60,898 nt of DNA. Origin: CAYJBH01 sp964368625 (GTDB lineage Bacteria; Bacillota; Clostridia; Oscillospirales; Ruminococcaceae). Positions 1 to 7,870 of the stretch are shown one piece after another. The position numbers were made by a program, and so were the translations under genes. How positions within the stretch are numbered: position 1 is the stretch's first letter; every line of letters begins with the position of its first letter. The stretch covers positions 1-60,898 of the forward strand of contig CAYJBH010000018.1 of the NCBI GenBank assembly GCA_964368625.1, read 5' to 3'. The notes beneath the pieces are model-generated. The model was not told the DNA's origin. It did not search any database and saw nothing but the letters and a program-made list of their open reading frames with translations.

Positions 1-53
1 ACTTAGGATCTAGTGTCTTTGACGTGGGGGTTCAAGTCCCTTCATCCGCACCA
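1..53 (+). tRNA. tRNA-Leu (anticodon UAG), 3' part only
   Basis: The window opens inside the anticodon arm. One stem base is followed by the seven-base loop CTTAGGA (anticodon TAG, reading CUA/CUN Leu codons), the TCTAG stem half, a long variable arm as in class II tRNAs, the T-arm GTTCAAGTC and an encoded CCA at 51-53. The 5' acceptor and D-arm lie outside the window, so the acceptor stem cannot be checked. Confidence 0.9.
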
Positions 54-88
54 AAAACCCCCTTTGCGAAAGCGAAGGGGGTTTACTT
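54..88 (+). terminator. Terminator of tRNA-Leu
   Basis: A ten-base-pair stem CCCCCTTTGC (58-67) pairs with GCGAAGGGGG (72-81), with one T-G wobble, around a GAAA tetraloop. It is bracketed by AAA and TTT. It starts directly after the tRNA CCA end and 39 bases before the nadE start codon. Confidence 0.75.
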
Positions 89-120
89 TATTATATTTAT
101 CTAAACGGAAGGAATGTTTG

Positions 121-2019
121 ATGAACTTTGTTAAGGTTGCAGCAACAAATATTCGGGTATCAGTTGCAAATTGCGCCGCTAACGGGAAGGCTATCGTTGA
201 AAAGATGAAAACTCTACAACCGATACAGCTACTTTCGTTTCAGGAGTTATGCATAACCGGGTATACCTGTGGTGATCTCTTTTTACAGCAAAAATTATTA
301 GATGATGCATTGTTAACGCTCGAGTTAATAATTAACGAGAGTAACGCATATGATACTGTGTTTGTAGTTGGATTACCTATAAGGGTTAAAGGGAAATTAT
401 ATAATGTAGGAGCGGTTTTATGCAAAGGCAAACTTCTGGGTCTTGTTCCTAAAACACATCTTCCAAATTATGGTGAATTTTATGAGCAGAGGTATTTTGC
501 AACAGCACCAAAGAAGGTTGGTTTTGTAGACCTATTTGGAGAAGAAATTCCCTTTGGAACTGATCTTATTTTTAGATGGCAGGAACGGAAAGAATTTATG
601 CTTGCTGTTGAAATCTGTGAAGATTTTTGGTCGGCAACACCACCATCAACACAGCACACATTAAATGGTGCCACAGTTATTTGTAATCTTTCGGCAAGCA
701 ACGAGACGGTTGGTAAAGCCGAGTTTCGTCGTGCCCTGGTTAAAAATATTTCACAGAGATTAATTTGTGGTTATCTGTATGCAAATGCCGGATTTGGTGA
801 GAGCAGCACTGATACGGTTTATTCCGGACACCAACTTATTGCAGAGAACGGATATATATTATCTGAAACACAGCCTTTTGAAGAGGATACAGCTGTTACC
901 GATTTGGATTTATACTCAATACAGTATGATCGTAGCCGAATGAATACCTTTTCAGCGAAGGATGACGGCTATACTGTAATACCGTTTTCAATGCAAACCC
1001 AAACAACTGAAATAATACGTAAAATTGATCCGCAACCATTTATTCCACATGATTCTACAGAGTGGGAATCGAGATGTGAAATGATATTGAAGATTCAATC
1101 TATGGGCCTTGTACAACGACTTTTGCACATCGGATCTGAGAAGGTTGTTATAGGAATTTCTGGTGGGTTGGACAGTACTCTGGCACTGCTGTGTATCCGA
1201 AGAGCTTTTATACATCTAAACATGCCGCTTGATAACATTTTGGCAGTTACAATGCCATGTTTTGGTACTAGTGATCGAACTCGAAATAATGCCGAACAGC
1301 TTTGTAAAGAATTGGGTGTAAGCCTTCGAGAGATAGATATTCATGATTCGGTTGAGCAGCATTTTAAGGATATAAATCACGACGGAAAAACAACCGACGT
1401 AACATTTGAAAATGCACAGGCAAGAATAAGAACGCTAATTCTAATGGATCTTTCTAACAAAGAACAGGGAATAGTTGTTGGTACGGGTGATCTCTCGGAG
1501 CTAGCACTTGGCTTTGCAACATATAATGGCGACCATATGAGCATGTATGGAGTTAATGCCGGCATTCCTAAAACACTCGTGAGAGTTTTAGTGGAGTATG
1601 AGGCAATTCATATGGGCGGTAAGCTAGAGGCTATACTTCGCGACATAATAGAAACGCCGGTAAGCCCTGAACTAATTCCCGGAACGAATGGGGGGATAGA
1701 TCAGCAAACCGAAGAAATTGTTGGGCCATACCTGCTTCATGACTTTTATTTATACCATACTATAAGATGGGGAAGAAGGCCTTCGCATACATTTACCTTA
1801 GCCCAAATAGCATTTAAGGATGAATTCGATTCCAAGACCATTAAGCATTGGTTAGTACTATTTTACCGTAGATTTTTTGCTCAGCAGTATAAACGCAGCT
1901 GTATGCCGGATGGTACCAAAATCGGCTCGGTAACGCTCTCACCACGGGCAGATTGGCGTATGCCTTCTGATGCCTCTAGTGCTGGATGGGTAAATGAGGC
2001 AGAGGGAATAGTTGTTTAG
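121..2019 (+). CDS. nadE: Glutamine-dependent NAD+ synthetase
   Basis: Cytosolic enzyme of the last NAD step. It amidates nicotinic acid adenine dinucleotide using ammonia released from glutamine. The 632-residue protein has two domains. The N-terminal nitrilase-type glutaminase carries the Glu-Lys-Cys triad (E42 in FQELCITGY, K111 in VPKTHLPNYGE, C166 in VEICEDFW). The C-terminal synthetase carries the PP-loop SGGLDS at 347-352 and GTGDLSELALG. Length fits the long two-domain NadE class. I chose ATG at 121, behind GGAAGG, because longer in-frame readings start inside the tRNA and its terminator. It follows tRNA-Leu and is probably transcribed alone; the next gene downstream is a pseudogene. 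Confidence 0.95.
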   Translation: MNFVKVAATNIRVSVANCAANGKAIVEKMKTLQPIQLLSFQELCITGYTCGDLFLQQKLLDDALLTLELIINESNAYDTVFVVGLPIRVKGKLYNVGAVLCKGKLLGLVPKTHLPNYGEFYEQRYFATAPKKVGFVDLFGEEIPFGTDLIFRWQERKEFMLAVEICEDFWSATPPSTQHTLNGATVICNLSASNETVGKAEFRRALVKNISQRLICGYLYANAGFGESSTDTVYSGHQLIAENGYILSETQPFEEDTAVTDLDLYSIQYDRSRMNTFSAKDDGYTVIPFSMQTQTTEIIRKIDPQPFIPHDSTEWESRCEMILKIQSMGLVQRLLHIGSEKVVIGISGGLDSTLALLCIRRAFIHLNMPLDNILAVTMPCFGTSDRTRNNAEQLCKELGVSLREIDIHDSVEQHFKDINHDGKTTDVTFENAQARIRTLILMDLSNKEQGIVVGTGDLSELALGFATYNGDHMSMYGVNAGIPKTLVRVLVEYEAIHMGGKLEAILRDIIETPVSPELIPGTNGGIDQQTEEIVGPYLLHDFYLYHTIRWGRRPSHTFTLAQIAFKDEFDSKTIKHWLVLFYRRFFAQQYKRSCMPDGTKIGSVTLSPRADWRMPSDASSAGWVNEAEGIVV

Positions 2020-2064
2020 TTAAATAGACGCATAAATTAGTTAATAGAAAATTGAAAACAAAAC

Positions 2065-2171
2065 AGCCTTTCATGGGCAATTGTTTGTAACAAACATTTT
2101 ATCGTTCTCAAACGATGGTATATTATTCAACATGTTTTTTGATTGTTACAACAAGTGCTGCATGAAAGGCT
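2065..2171. repeat. 107-bp imperfect inverted-repeat element
   Basis: The ends are a perfect 11-bp inverted repeat (AGCCTTTCATG at 2065-2075, its complement at 2161-2171). Inside it, TTGTTTGTAACAA (2081-2093) can pair with TTGTTACAACAA (2143-2154) with one bulge, and the centre holds a further hairpin ATCGTT-ctca-AACGAT (2101-2116). The whole can fold into one long arm. There is no T-run suggesting an intrinsic terminator, and no coding potential. It could be a small MITE-like element or a structured RNA. Confidence 0.5.
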
Positions 2172-2431
2172 TAATTAGTTCTGTTTTTAGTTAAAAGTTA
2201 CCTCTTAGTGGTTAATAAGTGCTGTAATCATCTGTGGGGTTTAAGCAATACCTTTTATATACCTATCAATGTTCCCAGTATACTCCATTATTTTAGAACA
2301 ATCATGTTTAACACCTTGACGCCAATCAAAACATCAGTTTTGTGCTTTCGGCATAGCATTATGTTTGTAATTTATAAAAAACAAAAGCAACAAAAATCAC
2401 ACAGAGCATGCAAATAGGAAAAAATTTATAT
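2172..2431. other. AT-rich intergenic stretch
   Basis: No supported gene. One 69-codon open frame (2208-2417) has no ribosome site and a protein composition unlike its neighbours. The stretch separates the inverted-repeat element from the permease remnant. Confidence 0.5.
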
Positions 2432-2813
2432 ATGAAAAAATCTAACGTTGTAGTGCATATAGTTCTTGTTGTGGCGGAATTATTATGATTTTCCCATTTG
2501 TTTGGATGGCTTTAACCTCGGTTAATACGGTAGAGGAAATAATGAATATCCCTACAACAATATTTCCAAGTAACCCATCAACGAAAAACTACCAACTAGC
2601 AGTTGAAGCTGTTCCTTTTGTAAATATATATTCGATACTATCTATTTTTGGAAGAATAGTTTGTGAGTTTCTTTTTAGTATCATGGCAGCTTATGGTTTT
2701 GCAAATATATAATTTCCTGGCAGAAACTTATTGTTTTCCCAGTGATAATTATTTATTCGTTTGCACAAAGATTTTTTATCGAAGGTATTGCACAAAGCGG
2801 AATAAAAGGATAA
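2432..2813 (+). pseudogene. Sugar ABC transporter permease remnant (MalG-like)
   Basis: Pieces of a CUT1-type carbohydrate permease are readable in three frames. An N-terminus MKKSNVVVHIVLVV precedes a frameshift near 2480. Then comes FPFVWMALTSVNTVEEIMN and a following stretch ending IMAAYGFA, a second frameshift near 2705, and the family's typical C-terminal end FFIEGIAQSGIKG with its stop at 2811-2813. The central part carrying the EAA loop is missing, so the gene is both frameshifted and internally deleted. It lies just upstream of a sulfatase, so it was probably the uptake component of a sugar or sulfated-glycan cluster. Confidence 0.8.
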
Positions 2814-2872
2814 AATAAATATAAAGTAGATTAAGTTTAATAATCTGCCTTTTTACAGGAAGGGATAATAAG

Positions 2873-4231
2873 ATGAATAAAAAGCCAAATATATTATTTT
2901 TTTTCACCGATCAGCAGCGTGCAGACACCTGCGGTTGTTTTGGTCAGCCTCTTGATATTACACCAAATCTTGACAGGTTGGCAAAAGAGGGGGTTAAGTT
3001 TAATAATGCCTTTACAGCGCAACCTGTTTGTGGCCCATGCCGAGCAATATTTCAAACTGGTCAGTACCCAACAACCACCGGTTGTTTCAGGAATAATATA
3101 ATGCTTCCATCTAACACCAAAACCATTGCTAACTATTTTGAAGAGTTAGGATATGAAAATGCATATATAGGGAAGTGGCACCTAGCAAGTGATGGCGGGT
3201 TAGAGGCAAAACCGGATATAGACCATCAAACTTCTGCTATTCCAATAGAATACCGGGGGGGTTATAACGGTTTTTGGAGAGCTGTTGACCTTTTAGAATT
3301 TACCTCTCATGGTTACGGTGGATATCTATTCGATGAAAATAACAAAAAGGTAGAATTTTCGAATTATCGCGCTGATGCACTAACTGACAATGCTATGGAG
3401 TTCCTTGATAAATGGCAAAAAAATAAACCGTTCTTTATGACGATTTCTTACATTGAACCTCATCATCAGAACGATCGTAACCACTATGAAGGCCCTGAAG
3501 GATCTAAGAATCGTTTTAAGGACTGTGTTATACCAAATGATCTTATTGCGTTTGATCATGGTGATTACCAGGATGAGTATCCCGATTATCTTGGTCAATG
3601 CCGAAGTTTAGATGATAACCTTGGTAGACTTATCGACCGACTAAAAGAGATGGGTGAATATGATAACACCGTTGTTGTTTTTGTTTCGGACCATGGAAGT
3701 CACTTTAGAACCAGAAATAGAGATGAGAATTTAAATGGGTATGATGATTATAAACGATCCTGCCATGATGCCTGCCTTAGAGTTCCACTTGTTATAAGTG
3801 GTGGAGCTTATAATGGAGGCAAAGGAGTTGATGAACTTGTATCCTCTGAGTCGTTACCAAAAACAATGCTTGCAATGGCCGGGCTTGATGTAGGAGAAGC
3901 AATGATAGGCGAAAATCTGATAGAGGTTGTTAATGGCGAGGATCGTGAAAACGTCATATTTGCACAAATTTCTGAAAGTCGAATAGGAAGGGTGATAAGA
4001 ACCACCGACTATACATACGCAGTTGTAGCGCCTGGAGTTAATGGCGGTACGGTGGCATACTCAGATGTTTATAACGATGATTTTTTATATGATCTTAAAG
4101 CAGATCCTTGTCAGCTTAATAATCTAATTAATAACGAGAAATATAGAGGTGTAAAAAAAGAGCTAGCCGAAAGATTGGTTGCTCATATTAAGCAAAGTGA
4201 AGGGAAAGATGCCAGAATAAACTGCTGCTGA
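2873..4231 (+). CDS. Type I sulfatase (Cys-type)
   Basis: Hydrolase of sulfate esters, 452 residues, alkaline-phosphatase superfamily. The N-terminus NILFFFTDQQ provides the metal-binding Asp, and the signature C-x-P-x-R is present as CGPCR, with C53 the residue normally converted to formylglycine. Further motifs are IGKWHL and VFVSDHGSH. A Cys-type enzyme in an anaerobe needs an anSME radical-SAM maturase, which is not in this window. There is no signal peptide, so the substrate is probably imported. The start follows GGAAGGGATAATAAG. The substrate cannot be told from sequence; it lies between a dead sugar permease and arabinose genes. Confidence 0.85.
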   Translation: MNKKPNILFFFTDQQRADTCGCFGQPLDITPNLDRLAKEGVKFNNAFTAQPVCGPCRAIFQTGQYPTTTGCFRNNIMLPSNTKTIANYFEELGYENAYIGKWHLASDGGLEAKPDIDHQTSAIPIEYRGGYNGFWRAVDLLEFTSHGYGGYLFDENNKKVEFSNYRADALTDNAMEFLDKWQKNKPFFMTISYIEPHHQNDRNHYEGPEGSKNRFKDCVIPNDLIAFDHGDYQDEYPDYLGQCRSLDDNLGRLIDRLKEMGEYDNTVVVFVSDHGSHFRTRNRDENLNGYDDYKRSCHDACLRVPLVISGGAYNGGKGVDELVSSESLPKTMLAMAGLDVGEAMIGENLIEVVNGEDRENVIFAQISESRIGRVIRTTDYTYAVVAPGVNGGTVAYSDVYNDDFLYDLKADPCQLNNLINNEKYRGVKKELAERLVAHIKQSEGKDARINCC

Positions 4232-4560
4232 GTTTTATGAATCACACAGCTTAAAAAGGAACACGAACTATAGTGCATGGAAAACACGTGTTTTATCTTA
4301 GCCCGAAGAAAACTTAACTCTTGCTGATTTACATGAAAAACATATATGATACAATTGCGACATTGAAAACTGGTGGGATATATATAGAACAGTATAAAGA
4401 AGAATCGTTAAAAGATTAACTAAATAACAAAATTTTAACCACAAGCGGGGACTTTAAATCTAAACAACCCAAGATGTAGGACTTCGCAAATTATATTAAT
4501 GTATAAAAGAGGATTAGAGGTTTAAAGGACTGCATCAATAATACAGGAGAGGAAATGAGG
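4232..4560. other. Intergenic region before araA
   Basis: Contains a 28-codon open frame starting with ATG near 4333 that looks somewhat protein-like (tail IYIEQYKEESLKD). It could be the last trace of a deleted sugar gene, but no family could be recognised. No clear promoter or regulator site was identified. The araA ribosome site AGGAGAGG is at 4545-4552. Confidence 0.35.
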
Positions 4561-6036
4561 ATGGACATAAAAAACAAGAAGATATGGTTCGTGGTGGGTA
4601 GTCAATTTTTGTATGGTGAAGAGGTGCTGAACACCGTGGACAAGCGAGCCGTTGAGATGACAAAGATTTTGAACGATGGTGGAAAATTGCCCTGTGAATT
4701 AGTATATAAAGTAACAGCGAAGACTAATGCTGAGGTTACCGAAGTTATAAAGCAGGCAAATTTTGATGATGGTTGTATTGGCATTGTAACATGGTGCCAT
4801 ACCTTTAGTCCGTCTAAAATGTGGATAAATGGTCTTGCTAATCTACAAAAGCCATGGTGTCATCTTGCAACCCAGTACAATCGAGAAATCCCTAATCGCG
4901 AGATTGATATGGATTTTATGAATCTTAATCAGGCAGCGCATGGCGATAGAGAGCACGGCTTTATTGGGGCTCGTTTACGCTCAAAACGTAAGGTTATTGC
5001 CGGATTCTGGCAGGATGAAGAGTTACAAAGCAGACTTGGTGATTGGATGCGGGTTGCCTACGGAGTAGCTTTTTCTAAAGAGTTAAAGGTTATGCGATTT
5101 GGCGATAACATGCGTGAGGTTGCGGTAACTGAGGGCGATAAGGTCGAAGTGCAGGCAAAACTCGGTTGGCAGGTAAACACCTGGCCGGTAGGAAAGCTGG
5201 TAGATACCATGAATAAGGTTACCGATACTCAGATAGAGGGGAAAATTTCAGAATATCGTACAAAATACAGTTTTTCGGAGGACGATTTAGAAACCATTAA
5301 ATATCAGGCACGTGAAGAAATTGCTATGAAAATTATGTTTGATAAAGAGGGTTGTATGGCATTTTCAAACACGTTTCAGGATCTCTACGGAATGAAACAA
5401 CTCCCCGGACTTGCAAGTCAAAATCTTATGTCACAGGGTTATGGATATGCCGGCGAGGGAGACTGGAAAACATCAGCAATGACATCGATTATGAAAGCTA
5501 TGGGCGAGGGGAAAAACGGTGGCACTTCGTTTATGGAGGATTATACCTATCATCTTGAAAAAGGTAATGAACTCAGCCTAGGAGCACATATGTTAGAGGT
5601 TTGCCCAAGCGTTGCGAGTGACAGGGCAAGAATAGAGGTTAATCCACTTGGAATAGGCGATAGAGAACCTCCGGCAAGACTTGTGTTTGAGGGCAAAGCC
5701 GGAGCAGCAATAGTGGTAACGTTGGTAGACATGGGCGGTAGACTACGCTTGATTTGCCAAGATATTGAATGCGTTAAACCAACAATGGATATGCCAAATC
5801 TTCCTGTGGCTAGGGTAATGTGGAAAGCACTGCCGGACATGTATACCGGCATAGAGTGTTGGATTCATGCAGGGGGTGCACACCATACTGTACTTAGCTA
5901 CGATGTTACGGCTGAACAGATGAGGGATTTCTGCAATATTTTTGGTATTGAATTTGTTCATATTGGTAAGGATACTACGGTAGAACGCTTTGAACAAGAT
6001 TTGTTTTTAGCCGATATTGCCTGGAAGATTAAATAA
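4561..6036 (+). CDS. araA: L-arabinose isomerase
   Basis: Converts L-arabinose to L-ribulose in the cytosol. The 491-residue product matches the family's usual length of about 490-500. Recognisable blocks are the start IWFVVGSQFLYGEE, the early MWCHTFSPSKMWI-like block, GGTSFMEDYTYHL, LGAHMLEVCPS and the late HAGGAHHT with a conserved metal-site His. An in-frame ATG at 4555 exists but sits only 2 bases after AGGAGAGG, whereas ATG 4561 has 8-base spacing, so 4561 is preferred. araD follows 12 bases downstream, as one operon. No ribulokinase gene (araB) accompanies the pair. Confidence 0.95.
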   Translation: MDIKNKKIWFVVGSQFLYGEEVLNTVDKRAVEMTKILNDGGKLPCELVYKVTAKTNAEVTEVIKQANFDDGCIGIVTWCHTFSPSKMWINGLANLQKPWCHLATQYNREIPNREIDMDFMNLNQAAHGDREHGFIGARLRSKRKVIAGFWQDEELQSRLGDWMRVAYGVAFSKELKVMRFGDNMREVAVTEGDKVEVQAKLGWQVNTWPVGKLVDTMNKVTDTQIEGKISEYRTKYSFSEDDLETIKYQAREEIAMKIMFDKEGCMAFSNTFQDLYGMKQLPGLASQNLMSQGYGYAGEGDWKTSAMTSIMKAMGEGKNGGTSFMEDYTYHLEKGNELSLGAHMLEVCPSVASDRARIEVNPLGIGDREPPARLVFEGKAGAAIVVTLVDMGGRLRLICQDIECVKPTMDMPNLPVARVMWKALPDMYTGIECWIHAGGAHHTVLSYDVTAEQMRDFCNIFGIEFVHIGKDTTVERFEQDLFLADIAWKIK

Positions 6037-6048
6037 GGAACGAAGTTT

Positions 6049-6744
6049 ATGTTAGAACAGTTGAAAGCTCAGGTGTTACAGGCGAATTTATTGCTTGTGA
6101 AATATAACCTTGTAACCTTTACTTGGGGTAATGTTTCTGCAATCGATCGAGATAAGGGATTAGTAGTAATAAAACCTTCAGGGGTAGAGTACGACGATAT
6201 GACCGTTGAAGATATGGTTGTTGTAGAGCTTGATAGCGGTAAAACGGTGGAGGGAAACTTAAAACCCTCTTCCGACACACCAACCCACCTGAATCTATAT
6301 CGTAGTTTTGAAGATGTTGGCGGAATAGTTCACACGCACAGCCGCTGGGCAACAATTTTTGCCCAGATGGGGCAGGGTGTTCCGGCCCTCGGCACAACAC
6401 ATGGCGATTATTTTTACGGGGAGATTCCCTGCACCCGAAGAATGACAGCCGAAGAAATAGCCGCTGATTATGAACATGAAACGGGTGTTGTTATAATAGA
6501 AACCTTTGAAAAGCAAAACATTAAGCCAAGCAATGTTCCGGCAGTTGTTGTTCACAGCCATGGACCATTTAGCTGGGGTAAGGATGCGATGGATGCAGTA
6601 CATAACGCGGTGGTTTTAGAAGAGGTTGCCTTTATGGCATGGCACTGCAAGGCCGCATCGCCACAGCTACCGCCAATGCAACAGGAATTGTTGGATAAGC
6701 ATTATCTAAGAAAGCATGGCGATGGTGCATACTACGGCCAGTAA
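6049..6744 (+). CDS. araD: L-ribulose-5-phosphate 4-epimerase
   Basis: Converts L-ribulose 5-phosphate to D-xylulose 5-phosphate, the step feeding arabinose into the pentose phosphate pathway. The 231 residues equal the length of E. coli AraD, and the class II aldolase-type catalytic set is present at the same positions: D76, zinc ligands H95, H97 and H171, D120 and Y229. It lies 12 bases after araA with ribosome site AAGGAACG. The kinase that should act between AraA and AraD is not adjacent. The only sugar kinase nearby, at 12197-13585, sits with a gluconate gene. Confidence 0.95.
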   Translation: MLEQLKAQVLQANLLLVKYNLVTFTWGNVSAIDRDKGLVVIKPSGVEYDDMTVEDMVVVELDSGKTVEGNLKPSSDTPTHLNLYRSFEDVGGIVHTHSRWATIFAQMGQGVPALGTTHGDYFYGEIPCTRRMTAEEIAADYEHETGVVIIETFEKQNIKPSNVPAVVVHSHGPFSWGKDAMDAVHNAVVLEEVAFMAWHCKAASPQLPPMQQELLDKHYLRKHGDGAYYGQ

Positions 6745-6795
6745 GGCAGAGTAGATCATAAGTATGAATTTATTAAAAAAATAGGAAATACAAAA

Positions 6796-7236
6796 GTGAT
6801 AAGATATTTAGAAGAACGAGACACTCAAGACTGTTTTGAAATGTTAAAGGAGTTTTATTCTACCGATGCTGTATCTCATGAGATTCCCAACGAATACCTT
6901 CATAACAGTATTTCGGGAGCATTAAACAATAGCCCTTACATAAAAATATTAATCTGTGAAAACGAGGGTGAATATATCGGTTTTTGCACGCTTTCTTTTA
7001 CATATTCCACCGAGGCCGGGGGAGCGGTTGTCTTAATTGAAGAACTGTTTGTAAAGGATGCCTATAAAAGCAAGGGCTATGGTACGGCTATGTTTAATTA
7101 CATCCGTAATGAATATGATGGTTCTGCAAAGAGATACCGTCTTGAGGTTACATCACATAATTTTTCAGCTATTAAGCTATACGAGAGGCTAGGGTTTGAG
7201 GAAGTACCATACAAACAGATGGTGTTGGACCTTTAA
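6796..7236 (+). CDS. GNAT family N-acetyltransferase
   Basis: 146 residues forming a single GNAT fold. An N-terminal ERDTQDCFEMLKEFY helix region is followed by the central strand VVLIEELFV, the acetyl-CoA-binding loop KSKGYGTAMF (R/Q-x-x-G-x-G/A type) and the C-terminal SAIKLYERLGFEEV. The start is GTG with a modest GGAAATAC site. It lies 51 bases after araD on the same strand and may be cotranscribed, but nothing ties it to arabinose. The substrate is unknown. Confidence 0.85.
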   Translation: MIRYLEERDTQDCFEMLKEFYSTDAVSHEIPNEYLHNSISGALNNSPYIKILICENEGEYIGFCTLSFTYSTEAGGAVVLIEELFVKDAYKSKGYGTAMFNYIRNEYDGSAKRYRLEVTSHNFSAIKLYERLGFEEVPYKQMVLDL

Positions 7237-7281
7237 TAAGTAGAAGGTTTGTTAAAACAATACTGGTTAAATATAAAGAAT

Positions 7282-7313
7282 ACCCTTTGCAGAAATAACA
7301 ATGCAAAGGGTTT
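7282..7313 (+). terminator. Probable terminator after the ara/GNAT genes
   Basis: Perfect 10-bp stem ACCCTTTGCA (7282-7291) / TGCAAAGGGT (7302-7311) with a 10-base loop, followed by only three T residues. It is a weak intrinsic terminator, supported by its position 45 bases after the GNAT gene. Confidence 0.5.
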
Positions 7314-7320
7314 AGCTGTA

Positions 7321-7508
7321 TTATGCAGGAATGCTAAAACTTATTAACATGAGAGCAGTAACAGTAAGAGCAATAATTGTTTTAACAAAGAATATAAAAA
7401 GTAGTGTGCTATATTTATTTTAATTAATCTGTTAAGATGATGCAGCTTAACAGCATCGCTTTCAGCTGCAGTTCGTTTCGCATTATCATCAATCCATATG
7501 TAGGCATG
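7321..7508 (-). pseudogene. Frameshifted small membrane protein remnant
   Basis: On the minus strand one frame reads AYIWIDDNAKRTAAESDAVK followed by LHHLNRLIKINIAHYFLY. A second frame then gives FFVKTIIALTVTALMLISFS and the end IPA plus stop at 7321-7323. Together they look like a basic amphipathic segment followed by one hydrophobic helix, interrupted by a frameshift near 7390-7400. Frames were joined by eye and no family was recognised, so this is tentative. Confidence 0.35.
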
Positions 7509-7628
7509 TTAATCTATTTTTTATTTTGTTAACATAATATCATAACCTCAGACAAAATACTTCATGTTATTAAGTGTACAACATGCGAAAGCAAATTAAA
7601 TAGGTTTTATTATTTTTTATTAAAAAGC

Positions 7629-7657
7629 TTGACAATGTTTTTTTGGTGTGTTATCAT
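7629..7657 (+). promoter_or_regulatory. SigA-type promoter of the trp leader / trpB2
   Basis: TTGACA (7629-7634), a 17-base spacer and TATCAT (7652-7657). Transcription would start near 7664, about 25 bases before the leader-peptide start codon. Confidence 0.7.
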
Positions 7658-7687
7658 CTTAACATAGTTTTCAGGAGAATGCTTATC

Positions 7688-7762
7688 ATGACAAACCAAC
7701 AAACAACATTTCGTTGGTGGCGCTCTATTGACTTTAATAGGGCTGTTTTGACACGCATATAA
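7688..7762 (+). CDS. Trp-codon leader peptide (attenuator control peptide)
   Basis: A 24-residue open frame with a good ribosome site (AGGAGA, 10 bases upstream). It encodes MTNQQTTFRWWRSIDF followed by NRAVLTRI and TAA. Two adjacent Trp codons lie at 7715-7720. Its stop codon region overlaps the sequence ACACGCA (7751-7757), which can pair with the ascending arm of the terminator downstream. This is the layout expected of a ribosome-mediated tryptophan attenuator: a ribosome stalled at the Trp pair leaves ACACGCA free, whereas a ribosome reaching the stop covers it. It lies directly upstream of trpB2. Function is inferred from sequence only. Confidence 0.8.
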   Translation: MTNQQTTFRWWRSIDFNRAVLTRI

Positions 7763-7825
7763 CCGAATGCTAAAAAATTAAGTTCGGTGCCTGTGTACTC
7801 TAAAGAGCCACACAGGCATTTTTTT
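7751..7825 (+). promoter_or_regulatory. Transcription attenuator of trpB2 (terminator and competing hairpin)
   Basis: Terminator: TGCCTGTGT (7788-7796) pairs perfectly with ACACAGGCA (7810-7818), followed by seven T residues (7819-7825). Competing fold: ACACGCA (7751-7757) can pair with TGC..GTGT of the same ascending arm with a 2-base bulge, stacked on ACCGAA (7762-7767) / TTCGGT (7783-7788). The two structures share the 7788-7796 segment and are mutually exclusive. The terminator ends 45 bases before the trpB2 start codon. Confidence 0.8.
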
Positions 7826-7870
7826 ATTGCAATGGTTTAAACTACCGTTGTAAGACGAAAGGAGAAAAAC

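Noticed and set aside
13..120. Longer nadE start reaching into the tRNA-Leu region
   Set aside because: It would place the start codon inside the tRNA and its terminator. ATG 121 has a good ribosome site and the nitrilase fold begins there.
2208..2417. 69-codon open frame
   Set aside because: No ribosome site, no family, odd composition; it ends in the run-up to a pseudogene.
7628..7870. T-box leader as the controller of trpB2
   Set aside because: No T-box sequence or specifier stem was seen; the leader peptide with UGG UGG and the overlapping terminator explains the region better.
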